A stretch of DNA of 12,508 bases. Source: Burkholderiales bacterium (lineage in GTDB: Bacteria; Pseudomonadota; Gammaproteobacteria; Burkholderiales; Burkholderiaceae_C). A model generated the notes under the pieces. The model saw only the letters and a program-made list of their open reading frames with translations. It ran no database searches and had not been told where the DNA came from. Location: contig JAABPT010000460.1 of the NCBI GenBank assembly GCA_011391855.1, forward strand, positions 1-12,508. The letters are read 5' to 3'. Made by a program: the position numbers and the translations under genes. Positions 5,472-12,508 of the stretch are shown here, piece by piece. Positions within the stretch are counted from its first letter, which is position 1; each line of letters opens with the position of its first letter.

Positions 5472-8400
5472 ATGAGCGCGCCGGGCGGCATCGATCCGCG
5501 GGCGGCCGAGCGCGCCGCACGCCGGGCCGCACGCCGGGCCGAACTGCGGGCCGCCGCCAGCCGCACCCTGCCCGGCACCCACCAGGCGGACCGGCCGCCG
5601 CCGGCGCTGAGCCCGGGCTGGTTCGACGTCGACCAGCGCAGTCTGGCGGATTGGGCGGCGCTGCTGGCGGGCCATGCCGAGCGGCTGCAGTTGCCCGGCC
5701 CCGACAACCGGCCGGCCACTTACTGGTCGGCGCTGTTCGACGGCGACGAGGCGCTGCTGCTGGCCCGCATGGCCAGCGAGCGTGGCGACGCGCAGGCCCT
5801 GGCCGATGGCCCCGACCCGGACACCGCCGCCCCCGCCACGCTCGCCGTGCAGGTGCTGCGCCTGGCCGGCGTGATCGACCGCTGGTACCGGCAGTTGCTG
5901 CGCTGCCCCGGTCGGGCGGCGCAGACCGTGCGTGCGCTGCTGGAAGAACTGGTCGAGTACCGGCTGGACGACGAACTGGCCTGGGTGCTGGGACCGGCCG
6001 GCATGGGCGATCGGCGTGGCGCCGACGGGGTGCCGCTGTGCGACGCCGCACAGGCGCTGTCGCACATCTGGAAGCGGGCCCGGCGCTCCGCCCCTGCGGC
6101 GGCAGGCGCGCCCGAGCGTCGCGCGCTGGACCACCCGGGTCACGCCGTGCACCCGCAGGCGCCGCCGCGCAGCCAGGTCCCCGTGCCGTGGTGCGCTCCC
6201 GACGTGCACGACCACCTGCGCAGCGTGCAGGCCCTCTTCCTGGCCACCGTGGCGCGGCTGCGCGACGTGGCACAGGAACAGCTGGCGCTGTCGCGCGACA
6301 GCGGCCAGCACGATGCCGCAGCGGCGCTGCTGGTCGCCTTCCTGGCGCTGGGCGGCACGGTGCAGCGCCAGCTGAACCGCTTCTCCGGCCACCTGCTGGA
6401 CTTCTATTGCGACAAGGTGCTGCGCATGTGCCCGCACCCGGCGGTACCCGAAACCCTGCACCTGGCGGCGCGGCGCGACGCCAGCGTCATGGCCGACCCC
6501 GTGCTGCCGCGCGGCACCGCCCTCGTCGCCGGCAAGGACACGCACGGCCAGGACATTCTGTTTCGCGTGCAGGAGGACCTGGTCGTCGGCGCCGCGCAAG
6601 TGGCCGCCGTGTGCACGCTGCGCCTGGACCGCGACCCGCTGATCTCGCCCGAGCACGAACTTGGCTACGTGTGCCGGGCGCGGGTGCAGCACGTGCTGCA
6701 GGCGGGGCCCGCAGCGCAGGCCGCACCGGCTGTGGCCAGCGGTCCACCGCCGCTGTGGCCGCTGTTCGGAGGCCACGAAACGGCCTCCACCGGACCGGCC
6801 GCCGACGCCGAGATCGGCCTGGCGGTGGCCAGCCGGCAGTTGCTGCTGCTGGAGGGTGAACGCCAGGTGACGCTGACCCTGCGCCTGGGGCACGCGGCCA
6901 CGGCCGATGTCCGGCTGCAGGAACAAGTGGCCCGGCATGCGCGGCTGACCACACTCGAAGACGCCAGCCAGCCGGCCGGCCTGGCCCTGCTGAAGGCGTT
7001 GTTCGAGACCTACACGGCGCTGGAACGGCGCCCGCTGGGCCGCGGGCTGGCCACTGCGGAGGAACTGGCGCGGGCCGTGCAGCCGCGCCTCGCCGCCTTG
7101 CTGGCGCAGGATCCCCGGCCCGAGCCGCTGCACCTGCACTACTACCGCGCCTTCCTGGTCGAGCGCGCTCTGCAGTCCACGGGCGACGGCTTTCGTTTCG
7201 CCGCCGGGCGGCTCTTCATCCACTGGCTGCTGGCACCCGGCGCCGGCTCCGCGAACCTCGCTCCCGTCGACAGCGCGTCGATACCGCGGCTCGACCGGCC
7301 GCCCGCGCAGGAGGGTGACTGGCTGCTGCCCTACCGCGCGAAACTGCGGGACGTCGCGCTGCGGGCGCTGGACACGGACCCCGTGCCGCCGGACGCGGCC
7401 GCCGCGCGGCAGCAGCCGCCGGCCGGTGCGGGCGGCGGCATGGAAGCGAGCGAGGATCCGGGCGATCCGCTCAACCTGTTCCTGGGCCAGCAGTTCCCCG
7501 ACCGCCGCCTCGTCTTCGCGCGCTTGTTCACCGGGTTGTTCGGTGTCAGCCACACGGCGCCCGAAGGCTGGCGCGAGATTCCCGAGACCTTCGTCGTGCG
7601 CTCCACGCAGACCTCACCGGCCGGTGGCGTGGGCCTGGAACTGGTGGCACGGCTGGGCGCCGGCGACCCGCCGCTGGTGGGCTGCGACGCTGCCGTGCAC
7701 GGCAGCGGCTGGCAGACCCGGCTGCCGATCCTGCGGCTGCGGCTGCGCGCCTACGGCGGCCTGTTCCCCTACTCGATGCTCGAATCGGCGCAACTGCTGT
7801 CGGTGGGCGTGGCCGTCCAGGTCAACGGCCTGCGCCAGGTGGCGCTGCACAACCAGCTGGGGCCGCTGGACCCTTCCAAGCCCTTCCAACCCTTCGGTCC
7901 GCTGCCGGCCCAGGGCAGCTACCTGGTGCTGAGCGCGCGCGAGCTGGCCTGCAAGCCCTTGAGCGCGCTGCGGCTGAACCTGCGCTGGAGCGGCCTGCCG
8001 CAAGACGCCGCCGGCTTTGCCGCGCACTATGCCGGCTACCCCGGCGCGCTCGACAACCGCAGCTTCCGCGTCACGCCGGCCGTGCTGCGCGACAGCCAGT
8101 GGCAGGGCCCCGCGAGCACGCTGCTGTTCGCCGCCGACGGGCCGGCGCAGCCGCTGGCCGCGCGCAGCACCGTCACCTTCGACGCCGCCCTGCTGCGCCA
8201 GCACCACCAGCCGCTCGACGGCCCGATCCCGGAAGAGGCGCCGGCCTTCGATGTCGGTGCCCGGCGCTCACTGCTGCAGCTGCAGCTCACGCACCCGCCG
8301 GGCGCCTTCGGCCATGGCGACTATGCCGGGGTGCTGACGGAGGTGGTGTCGAGCAACGCGCGGCGGCGCCGCCACGCGCCGCTCCCGCGCGCGCCCTACA

Positions 8401-9968
8401 CGCCCACGCTGGAGGGCCTGACCGTGGACTACCGCGCCGAAAGCGTGATCCACGTCGCGGGTGTCCTGCCGGCCAGCGGAGCGGGTTCGGCTGCGGCGTC
8501 GGCTGCAGCGTCGGGCGGGGCGGCTGGCGCCGCCGACACCGACACCGACTTCGACACCGACAGCGACAGCGACCGCCTCTACCACCTGCACCCCTTCGGC
8601 CTGGAGTGCGTGCATCCGAACAGCGAGAGCCGTGCGCTGCGCGTGCTGCCCGCCGTGGCGCACGACGGCAACCTGTTCATCGGCGTGCAGGCGCCCACGG
8701 CACCGGCGCGGCTGACGCTGCTGTTCCACCTGCACGACGAATCGGCCGTGCCGCGCACCGGCCCGATGCCGCAGCCGCATTGGCAGGTGCTGATGGGCGA
8801 CCGCTGGGTGCCCCTGTCGGCGGGCCAGGTGCTGTCGGACGGCACGGCGGGCTTCCTGACCTCCGGCATCGTGGTCCTGGATCTGCCGCCGGGAATCGAC
8901 CACCGGCACCACGTGATGCCCACCGGCCTGTACTGGCTGGCGGTGGGCGTGGACGACGGTTTCGAGCGTTTCGCCGGCCTGCATGGCGTGCATGCGCAAG
9001 CCCTGCAGGCGGTGCGCCAGGCCGCGCCCGCGGGCGCGGCCGGGCCGCTGCCGCCCGTGACCGCCGTGACGCCGGTGGTGCCGGTGGTGCCGGTGGTGCC
9101 GGTGCCGGGGCTGGCCAGCCTGCAGCCGGTGGGGCCCGCCAGCGGCGGGCGTGCGGCCGAGAGCGCGGTGCAGCTCAAGGTGCGCATGGGCGAACGGCTG
9201 AACCACCGCCGACGCGCCAGCACGCCCTGGGATTACGAACGCCTGGTGCTCGAGAACTTCCCCGACGTCGGCCAGGCCAAGTGCTTCAGCGCCGGGCAGT
9301 GGCCCGGCCTGGCGCCCGGACAGGTGCTCGTGGCCGTGGTGCCTTCGGCGCTGCGCTTCGACCGCGCCGCGGGCACGCTGTACCCGCGCATGAACGCGAT
9401 CGAACTGCAGCGCATGCACAAGCTGCTCAGCGGCCTGTCGTCACCCTTCGCGCGGCTGGAGGTGCGCAATGCGGCCTATGAGCGCGTCCAGGTGCGCTGC
9501 ACCGTGCGGCTGCAGCGCGGCGCGCCCGAAGGTGCGTCGCTGCAACGCTGCGAACAGGCCGTGTTCGACCTCTTGTGCCCCTGGGTGCCAGGCGGGCTGC
9601 CCGCGCGCTTCGGCTGGGCCGTGCGCGCCGAGGACATCGAGGCCCGGCTGCGTGAACTGGACTGCGTGCAGTTCGTCACCGGGCTGTCGATGCTGCACAT
9701 CGGGCGCGACGACGACGGCCTGTACGGCCTGGCCGACACCGCACGGCCGGGGTCGCGGGCGGGCGGCGTCGCTCCGACACCCGAAAGCACCCGCGGCACC
9801 GTGCACCGGGTCGAGGTGCGCCCCGCCGTGCCGTGGAGCATCAGCGTGCCGATGGCCCGGCACATGATCGGTCTCACCGCCGGCCAGGAAGGCCGGCGGC
9901 CCGAGGCGACCGGCATCACGCACCTGGCCGTCGGCAGCAATTTCATCATCGGCGACGCCCATGCCTGA
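5472..9968 (+). CDS. Large baseplate wedge protein (Afp11/Pvc11-like, baseplate J/gp47-gp6 family)
   Basis: This 1498-residue protein is the main wedge component of the baseplate, joining the spike hub, gp25 and sheath initiator. The N-terminus (residues 10-30) is Ala/Arg-rich with a duplicated AARR. Around residues 305-380 is the signature region of the family: LDFYCDKVLRM, PAVPETLHLA, and LPRGTALVAGKDTHGQDILF. Around 1037-1090 are LYHLHPFGLECVHP and GNLFIGVQAPTAPARLTLLF. Residues 1234-1260 hold the most telling motif, LKVRMGERLNHRRRASTPWD followed by YERLVLENFP, and a gp47/J-like C-terminal alpha-beta region follows. Two low-complexity linkers break the chain: an Ala/Gly/Ser then Asp-rich tract (about 1000-1034) and a Val-Pro tract (1201-1211). 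It seems longer than the Afp11/Pvc11 type, with the extra length partly in these linkers. A TTG at 5427 would add 15 residues. Its end overlaps the next gene by eight bases. Confidence 0.9.
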   Translation: MSAPGGIDPRAAERAARRAARRAELRAAASRTLPGTHQADRPPPALSPGWFDVDQRSLADWAALLAGHAERLQLPGPDNRPATYWSALFDGDEALLLARMASERGDAQALADGPDPDTAAPATLAVQVLRLAGVIDRWYRQLLRCPGRAAQTVRALLEELVEYRLDDELAWVLGPAGMGDRRGADGVPLCDAAQALSHIWKRARRSAPAAAGAPERRALDHPGHAVHPQAPPRSQVPVPWCAPDVHDHLRSVQALFLATVARLRDVAQEQLALSRDSGQHDAAAALLVAFLALGGTVQRQLNRFSGHLLDFYCDKVLRMCPHPAVPETLHLAARRDASVMADPVLPRGTALVAGKDTHGQDILFRVQEDLVVGAAQVAAVCTLRLDRDPLISPEHELGYVCRARVQHVLQAGPAAQAAPAVASGPPPLWPLFGGHETASTGPAADAEIGLAVASRQLLLLEGERQVTLTLRLGHAATADVRLQEQVARHARLTTLEDASQPAGLALLKALFETYTALERRPLGRGLATAEELARAVQPRLAALLAQDPRPEPLHLHYYRAFLVERALQSTGDGFRFAAGRLFIHWLLAPGAGSANLAPVDSASIPRLDRPPAQEGDWLLPYRAKLRDVALRALDTDPVPPDAAAARQQPPAGAGGGMEASEDPGDPLNLFLGQQFPDRRLVFARLFTGLFGVSHTAPEGWREIPETFVVRSTQTSPAGGVGLELVARLGAGDPPLVGCDAAVHGSGWQTRLPILRLRLRAYGGLFPYSMLESAQLLSVGVAVQVNGLRQVALHNQLGPLDPSKPFQPFGPLPAQGSYLVLSARELACKPLSALRLNLRWSGLPQDAAGFAAHYAGYPGALDNRSFRVTPAVLRDSQWQGPASTLLFAADGPAQPLAARSTVTFDAALLRQHHQPLDGPIPEEAPAFDVGARRSLLQLQLTHPPGAFGHGDYAGVLTEVVSSNARRRRHAPLPRAPYTPTLEGLTVDYRAESVIHVAGVLPASGAGSAAASAAASGGAAGAADTDTDFDTDSDSDRLYHLHPFGLECVHPNSESRALRVLPAVAHDGNLFIGVQAPTAPARLTLLFHLHDESAVPRTGPMPQPHWQVLMGDRWVPLSAGQVLSDGTAGFLTSGIVVLDLPPGIDHRHHVMPTGLYWLAVGVDDGFERFAGLHGVHAQALQAVRQAAPAGAAGPLPPVTAVTPVVPVVPVVPVPGLASLQPVGPASGGRAAESAVQLKVRMGERLNHRRRASTPWDYERLVLENFPDVGQAKCFSAGQWPGLAPGQVLVAVVPSALRFDRAAGTLYPRMNAIELQRMHKLLSGLSSPFARLEVRNAAYERVQVRCTVRLQRGAPEGASLQRCEQAVFDLLCPWVPGGLPARFGWAVRAEDIEARLRELDCVQFVTGLSMLHIGRDDDGLYGLADTARPGSRAGGVAPTPESTRGTVHRVEVRPAVPWSISVPMARHMIGLTAGQEGRRPEATGITHLAVGSNFIIGDAHA
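5514..5537 (+). repeat. 12-base tandem duplication in the large baseplate gene
   Basis: GCCGCACGCCGG occurs twice in perfect tandem (5514-5525 and 5526-5537). It encodes AARRAARR at residues 15-22 of the large baseplate protein, within a basic helical N-terminus. The unit is a multiple of three, so copy-number change would keep the frame. Confidence 0.75.
8535..8573 (+). repeat. Asp-X hexanucleotide-type repeat in the large baseplate gene
   Basis: Degenerate six-base units of the GACACC/GACAGC type encode DTDTDFDTDSDSD (residues 1022-1034 of the large baseplate protein). The tract follows an Ala/Gly/Ser-rich stretch. Both look like flexible linker between two conserved domains. Alternating Asp resembles simple calcium-binding tracts, but no canonical calcium motif is present. 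Confidence 0.8.
9072..9104 (+). repeat. 9-base tandem repeat (CCGGTGGTG) in the large baseplate gene
   Basis: Three perfect CCGGTGGTG units (9072-9080, 9081-9089, 9090-9098) plus a partial CCGGTG encode PVVPVVPVVPV at residues 1201-1211. The repeat lies about 30 residues before the conserved J-like C-terminal region and likely forms an extended linker. It is in frame, so slippage would change linker length without breaking the protein. Confidence 0.85.
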
Positions 9969-10845
9969 ACAGACGCGCGAGACGCTGTACAAGCACTTCA
10001 GCGCCGGCCAGTTGCCGACCGAGGCCCACTTCAAGGACCTCGTGGACTCCATGCTCAACATGCAGTCCGAGGGCTTTCGCAAGACGCCCGAGTACGGCAT
10101 GCAGGTCATGTCGGCCGCCGGCAAGACCGCCCTGCTGAGCCTTTACCGCGACCACGCCCCCGACAAGCCGCGCTGGGCCATGCACTTCGGGGCCGAGAAC
10201 GACCGCCTGCAGATCGACCACCGCTCGGCCGGCGACAACGGCAACGAATCGCTGCTGACCCCGGCCGTGATGACGCTGGACGTCAGGCACCCCACGCCCA
10301 CCGACGGCCGCGCGGCGCAGGTCGAGCCGCGCGTGGGCATCAACACGGCGGATCCGCAGCACACGCTGGACGTGGCCGGCACGCTGGCCAGCCGCGGCCG
10401 CTTCGGCCGCTACGACACCCACGTGGAGCGGGACCTGCCGGCCAACGGCGAGTCCCACGTGCTGATCGACAAGCTCACCGGCTGCCACGCCTTCGAGATC
10501 ATGGCTGGCGTCAGCGGCCTGCCGGGCAGCGGGCGCTTCGCGCTGCTGCATGCCGTGGCGCTGAACGCCTTCAACCCGCGCACCCCGTGGTGGGACAGGC
10601 TGATGTTCTGGCGCGGACCGCCGGGCATCAGCGCCACTTCGGCGCACTACGGCCGCCGCTGCGACCAGCTGCGCCTGCGCTGGGAAGGCAGCAGCGGCAA
10701 GGGGGCCGAATACAAGCTGTGCATCGGCACGCGCTGCAAGTACGACGGCGACGTGAAGATCCGGGTCGGGATCACGCAGCTGTGGTTCGACCCCCAGACA
10801 CAGACCCAGACCCTGACCCAGAACGCCGGCACGGCGGGCCGATGA
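9961..10845 (+). CDS. eCIS-associated protein with tail-fibre-like motif, function unknown
   Basis: This 294-residue protein is encoded between the Afp11-like and Afp12-like genes and overlaps both (8 bases upstream, ATGA downstream). The N-terminus (residues about 5-45) has RETLYKHFSAGQLPTEAHFK then DLVDSMLN, a pattern I associate with proteins at this place in other eCIS loci without an established role. In the middle is VGINTADPQHTLDVAGTLAS (from residue 125), the VGIGT-type motif common in phage tail-fibre shafts and adhesins. The C-terminal half (about 150-280) looks like one compact beta-rich domain with TGCHAFEIMAGVSG, FALLHAVALNAFNP, YGRRCDQLRLRW and YKLCIGTRCKYDGDVKIRVG. The last residues carry a Gln-Thr repeat. 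There is no signal peptide or membrane segment. A baseplate-attached fibre or decoration is plausible; a carbohydrate-binding role is speculative. Confidence 0.75.
   Translation: MPEQTRETLYKHFSAGQLPTEAHFKDLVDSMLNMQSEGFRKTPEYGMQVMSAAGKTALLSLYRDHAPDKPRWAMHFGAENDRLQIDHRSAGDNGNESLLTPAVMTLDVRHPTPTDGRAAQVEPRVGINTADPQHTLDVAGTLASRGRFGRYDTHVERDLPANGESHVLIDKLTGCHAFEIMAGVSGLPGSGRFALLHAVALNAFNPRTPWWDRLMFWRGPPGISATSAHYGRRCDQLRLRWEGSSGKGAEYKLCIGTRCKYDGDVKIRVGITQLWFDPQTQTQTLTQNAGTAGR
10795..10824 (+). repeat. Hexanucleotide CAGACC-type repeat at the 3' end of the fibre-like gene
   Basis: Five consecutive six-base units (CAGACA, CAGACC, CAGACC, CTGACC, CAGAAC) encode QTQTQTLTQN near the C-terminus of the 294-residue protein. 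The units are in frame, so copy changes would add or remove Gln-Thr pairs. The repeat lies just before the ATGA junction with the next gene. Confidence 0.8.
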
Positions 10846-12508
10846 TGGCCGCGTCCAGCCAGCCCCATGCCCAAACCCTGCCCCGCCTGCCCAAGGTGGC
10901 GGCCGAGACGAGCTTCGACGCGCTGCGCGCTGAAGGCATCCGCCAGGCTCAGGCGCTGGCGGGCGCGCGCTGGACCGACTACAACCTGCACGACCCCGGC
11001 GTCACGCTGCTGGAGGCGGCCTGCTTCGCGCTCACCGAGGCGGCGTACCGCGTCGACTTCCCGGTGGCGGACCACTTCAGCGACGAGCATGACCGCATCG
11101 ACTGGGCGCGCCATGGGCTGCTGCTGCCGCAACAGGCCTTTCCTTGCCGCCCGACCACGGCCACCGACCTGCGGCGGGCGCTGCTCGACCAGCTGCCGGT
11201 GCTGGACGGCGTCACGCTGCAGACCGCCCCGCCCGCCGACGCCAACGCCGCCTCCCCAGCGGGCGTGATGCACCTGCTGCTGGACGCTGGCGCCGGCACC
11301 CACGAGCAAGACATGGAGCAGGCGGTGCGCCGAGCCTGCGCAGCGCAGCGCAACCTGGGCGAGGACCTCGGCGAAGTGCGGTCGATGCATCGCCACGCCT
11401 GCCAGCTGTGCGGCGAGATCTCGATCGGCGGCAGCCGCGAGCCGGCCGAGATCGTGGCCGAGTTGCTGGAAAGCTGCAGCGCCTACATGGCCTCGACGGT
11501 GGACTTCGACAGCGCCGGGCAGGCCCTGGAGCGCGGGCAGACCCTGGACCGCGTCTACGAGGGCCCGACCACGCTGCGCGGCATCGCTCAGCCGCACCGG
11601 CTGAAGCGGGCGCTGGAGCCCACGCTGTTCATCACCGACCTGATCGCGCGCGTGCGCGCCACGCCAGGTGTGCTGGACGTTGCGTGGCTGGCGCTGCGCA
11701 CCCCCGAAGGCAGGCACGAGACTTCGTCGCTGCCGTGGCGCGACCTGAGCGCGGGCTGGACCCTGGCGCTGGACCCCTTCCCCGATCTCGAGGGTGCGCG
11801 CCGGAGCAACGGGGTCGGCCCGACTGTCGACGAAGGCCGATTCGTCGACCTCACGGTCAAGCGCCGGGGCAACGTGGTGGACCTGTCGGCGCGCGAACTG
11901 CCCCGCCGGCTGGCCGAGCGACGCGCCGGCCGGCTGGCCCGGCGCCATGGCCCGGCGGCGCAGGACGACGCGCTGGCTCCGCCTGCGGGGCAGCACCAGC
12001 CCGCAGCCGAACACTTCCCTTTGCAGAACCACCTGCCTGCCGTGTACGCCGTGGGCGAACACGGGCTGCCGGCGACCGCCAGCGAGCAGGAGCGGGCGCG
12101 TGCACGCCAGCTCCAGGGCTACCTGGCGCTGTTCGACCAGGCCATCGCGCACGGTGCGGCCCAGGTGGATCGGCTGCGCGACCTGTTCAGCACCGACCTG
12201 GGCGACCAGCCCAGCTATCACTGGCACGTGCTGGGCACCAGCGAACGGGGCCAAGCGGACGTGCCGGGCCTGGGTGCGCTGACCGATGCCCGGCCCGCCG
12301 ACATCGAACGCCAGGTCTGCCAGCCCTTCGACGACCGCACCGAAAGGCGAAGCCGGTTGCTCGACCTGCTGCTGGCGCTGCACGGCCAGAACTACCCGCA
12401 GCATTCGCTGCGCCAGTTCTGCGACCATCTCGCGCCCCGGGAGCGCGAGCACAAGCTGCTGGCCAACAAGCTGCGTTTCCTGCGCGAACTCGCGCCGCAA
12501 GACGAACC
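10842..12508 (+). CDS. Second baseplate wedge protein (Afp12/Pvc12-like, T4 gp7-type), 3' truncated
   Basis: The frame starting at ATG 10842 (or the adjacent ATG at 10845) is open to the window edge, giving 555 codons with no stop. The diagnostic motif is near the N-terminus: WTDYNLHDPGVTLLEAACFA beginning at W44, followed by LTEAAYRVDFP. Loci of this kind carry it in the large Afp12-like baseplate protein. Further on come a CQLCGEISIGG strand region, LFITDLIARVRATPGVLDV, a low-complexity charged stretch (about 350-385), then FPLQNHLPAVYAVGE, YLALFDQAIAHGAAQVDRLRDLFS and a C-terminal helical region. In related particles this protein pairs with the Afp11-like protein as the wedge heterodimer. 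The ATGA overlap with the preceding stop indicates translational coupling. A GGCGGG just upstream is a weak ribosome site. The remaining C-terminus lies beyond the window. Confidence 0.9.
   Translation, partial: MMAASSQPHAQTLPRLPKVAAETSFDALRAEGIRQAQALAGARWTDYNLHDPGVTLLEAACFALTEAAYRVDFPVADHFSDEHDRIDWARHGLLLPQQAFPCRPTTATDLRRALLDQLPVLDGVTLQTAPPADANAASPAGVMHLLLDAGAGTHEQDMEQAVRRACAAQRNLGEDLGEVRSMHRHACQLCGEISIGGSREPAEIVAELLESCSAYMASTVDFDSAGQALERGQTLDRVYEGPTTLRGIAQPHRLKRALEPTLFITDLIARVRATPGVLDVAWLALRTPEGRHETSSLPWRDLSAGWTLALDPFPDLEGARRSNGVGPTVDEGRFVDLTVKRRGNVVDLSARELPRRLAERRAGRLARRHGPAAQDDALAPPAGQHQPAAEHFPLQNHLPAVYAVGEHGLPATASEQERARARQLQGYLALFDQAIAHGAAQVDRLRDLFSTDLGDQPSYHWHVLGTSERGQADVPGLGALTDARPADIERQVCQPFDDRTERRSRLLDLLLALHGQNYPQHSLRQFCDHLAPREREHKLLANKLRFLRELAPQDE

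Noticed and set aside
5414..6859. Plus-strand 481-codon frame overlapping the start of the large baseplate gene
   Set aside because: Translation is Arg/Ala/Gly-rich without motifs. The competing frame from 5472 has conserved wedge sequence over its whole length.
5202..7553. Minus-strand open frame of 783 codons
   Set aside because: It lies opposite the gp25-like and large baseplate genes, which have clear family motifs. Its composition is the Arg/Gln/His/Gly-rich type produced by antisense of GC-rich codons, and it has no recognisable domain.
8535..8573. Calcium-binding RTX or EF-hand motif in the Asp-rich tract
   Set aside because: There is no GGxGxDxxx nonapeptide and no EF-hand loop spacing. 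It is a simple Asp-X repeat.
10647..12500. Minus-strand open frame of 617 codons
   Set aside because: It lies antisense to the Afp12-like gene, whose + frame carries the WTDYNLHDPG motif and stays open to the edge. The long minus frame is a GC-bias artefact.
1..12508. Ordinary myovirus prophage or R-type pyocin tail region
   Set aside because: The paired tube paralogues, the DUF5908 and Afp7/LysM proteins and the very large Afp11/Afp12-like wedges are hallmarks of eCIS rather than P2-like tails. Flanking sequence would settle it.

Overview
The window is an uninterrupted run of structural genes from a phage-tail-like contractile injection system of the extracellular type (eCIS; relatives are the Serratia antifeeding prophage Afp, Photorhabdus virulence cassettes PVC, MACs and AlgoCIS). 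All real genes are on the + strand and packed head to tail. Gaps are at most about 70 bases and several genes overlap, so this looks like the middle of one long operon. The DNA is very GC-rich (near 70% by eye) with strong GC preference at third codon positions. That codon style and the proteobacterial look of the proteins suggest a high-GC proteobacterium, perhaps Burkholderiales, but this is inference. No rRNA, tRNA or lineage marker is present.

Layout, left to right: C-terminal part of a tail sheath protein (1-896); main inner tube protein (962-1420); a second, divergent tube paralogue with a TTG start that overlaps the first (1407-1871); a 62-residue Afp6-like DUF5908 protein (1877-2065); an Afp7-like tube-cap protein with a C-terminal LysM domain (2078-2776); a VgrG/Afp8-like central spike (2814-4604); a PAAR spike tip (4673-4972); a gp25-like baseplate wedge protein (4988-5413); a very large Afp11-like baseplate protein of 1498 residues (5472-9968); a 294-residue protein with a phage-fibre-like motif (9961-10845); and an Afp12-like second wedge protein that runs off the right edge (10842-12508).

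The sheath surrounds the tube. The second tube protein and the Afp7-like protein join the tube to the spike. VgrG plus PAAR form the puncturing tip, and gp25 with the two large proteins builds the baseplate around it. The 294-residue protein is the least understood piece and may be a fibre, adhesin or baseplate decoration. The tape measure, AAA+ ATPase, terminal cap and payload genes expected in such a locus are not in the window and should lie outside it.

There is no gene-free stretch longer than about 70 bases. I see no promoter, convincing terminator, RNA gene, mobile element or CRISPR array. The large minus-strand open frames (up to 783 codons) are shadows of the GC-rich + strand genes.
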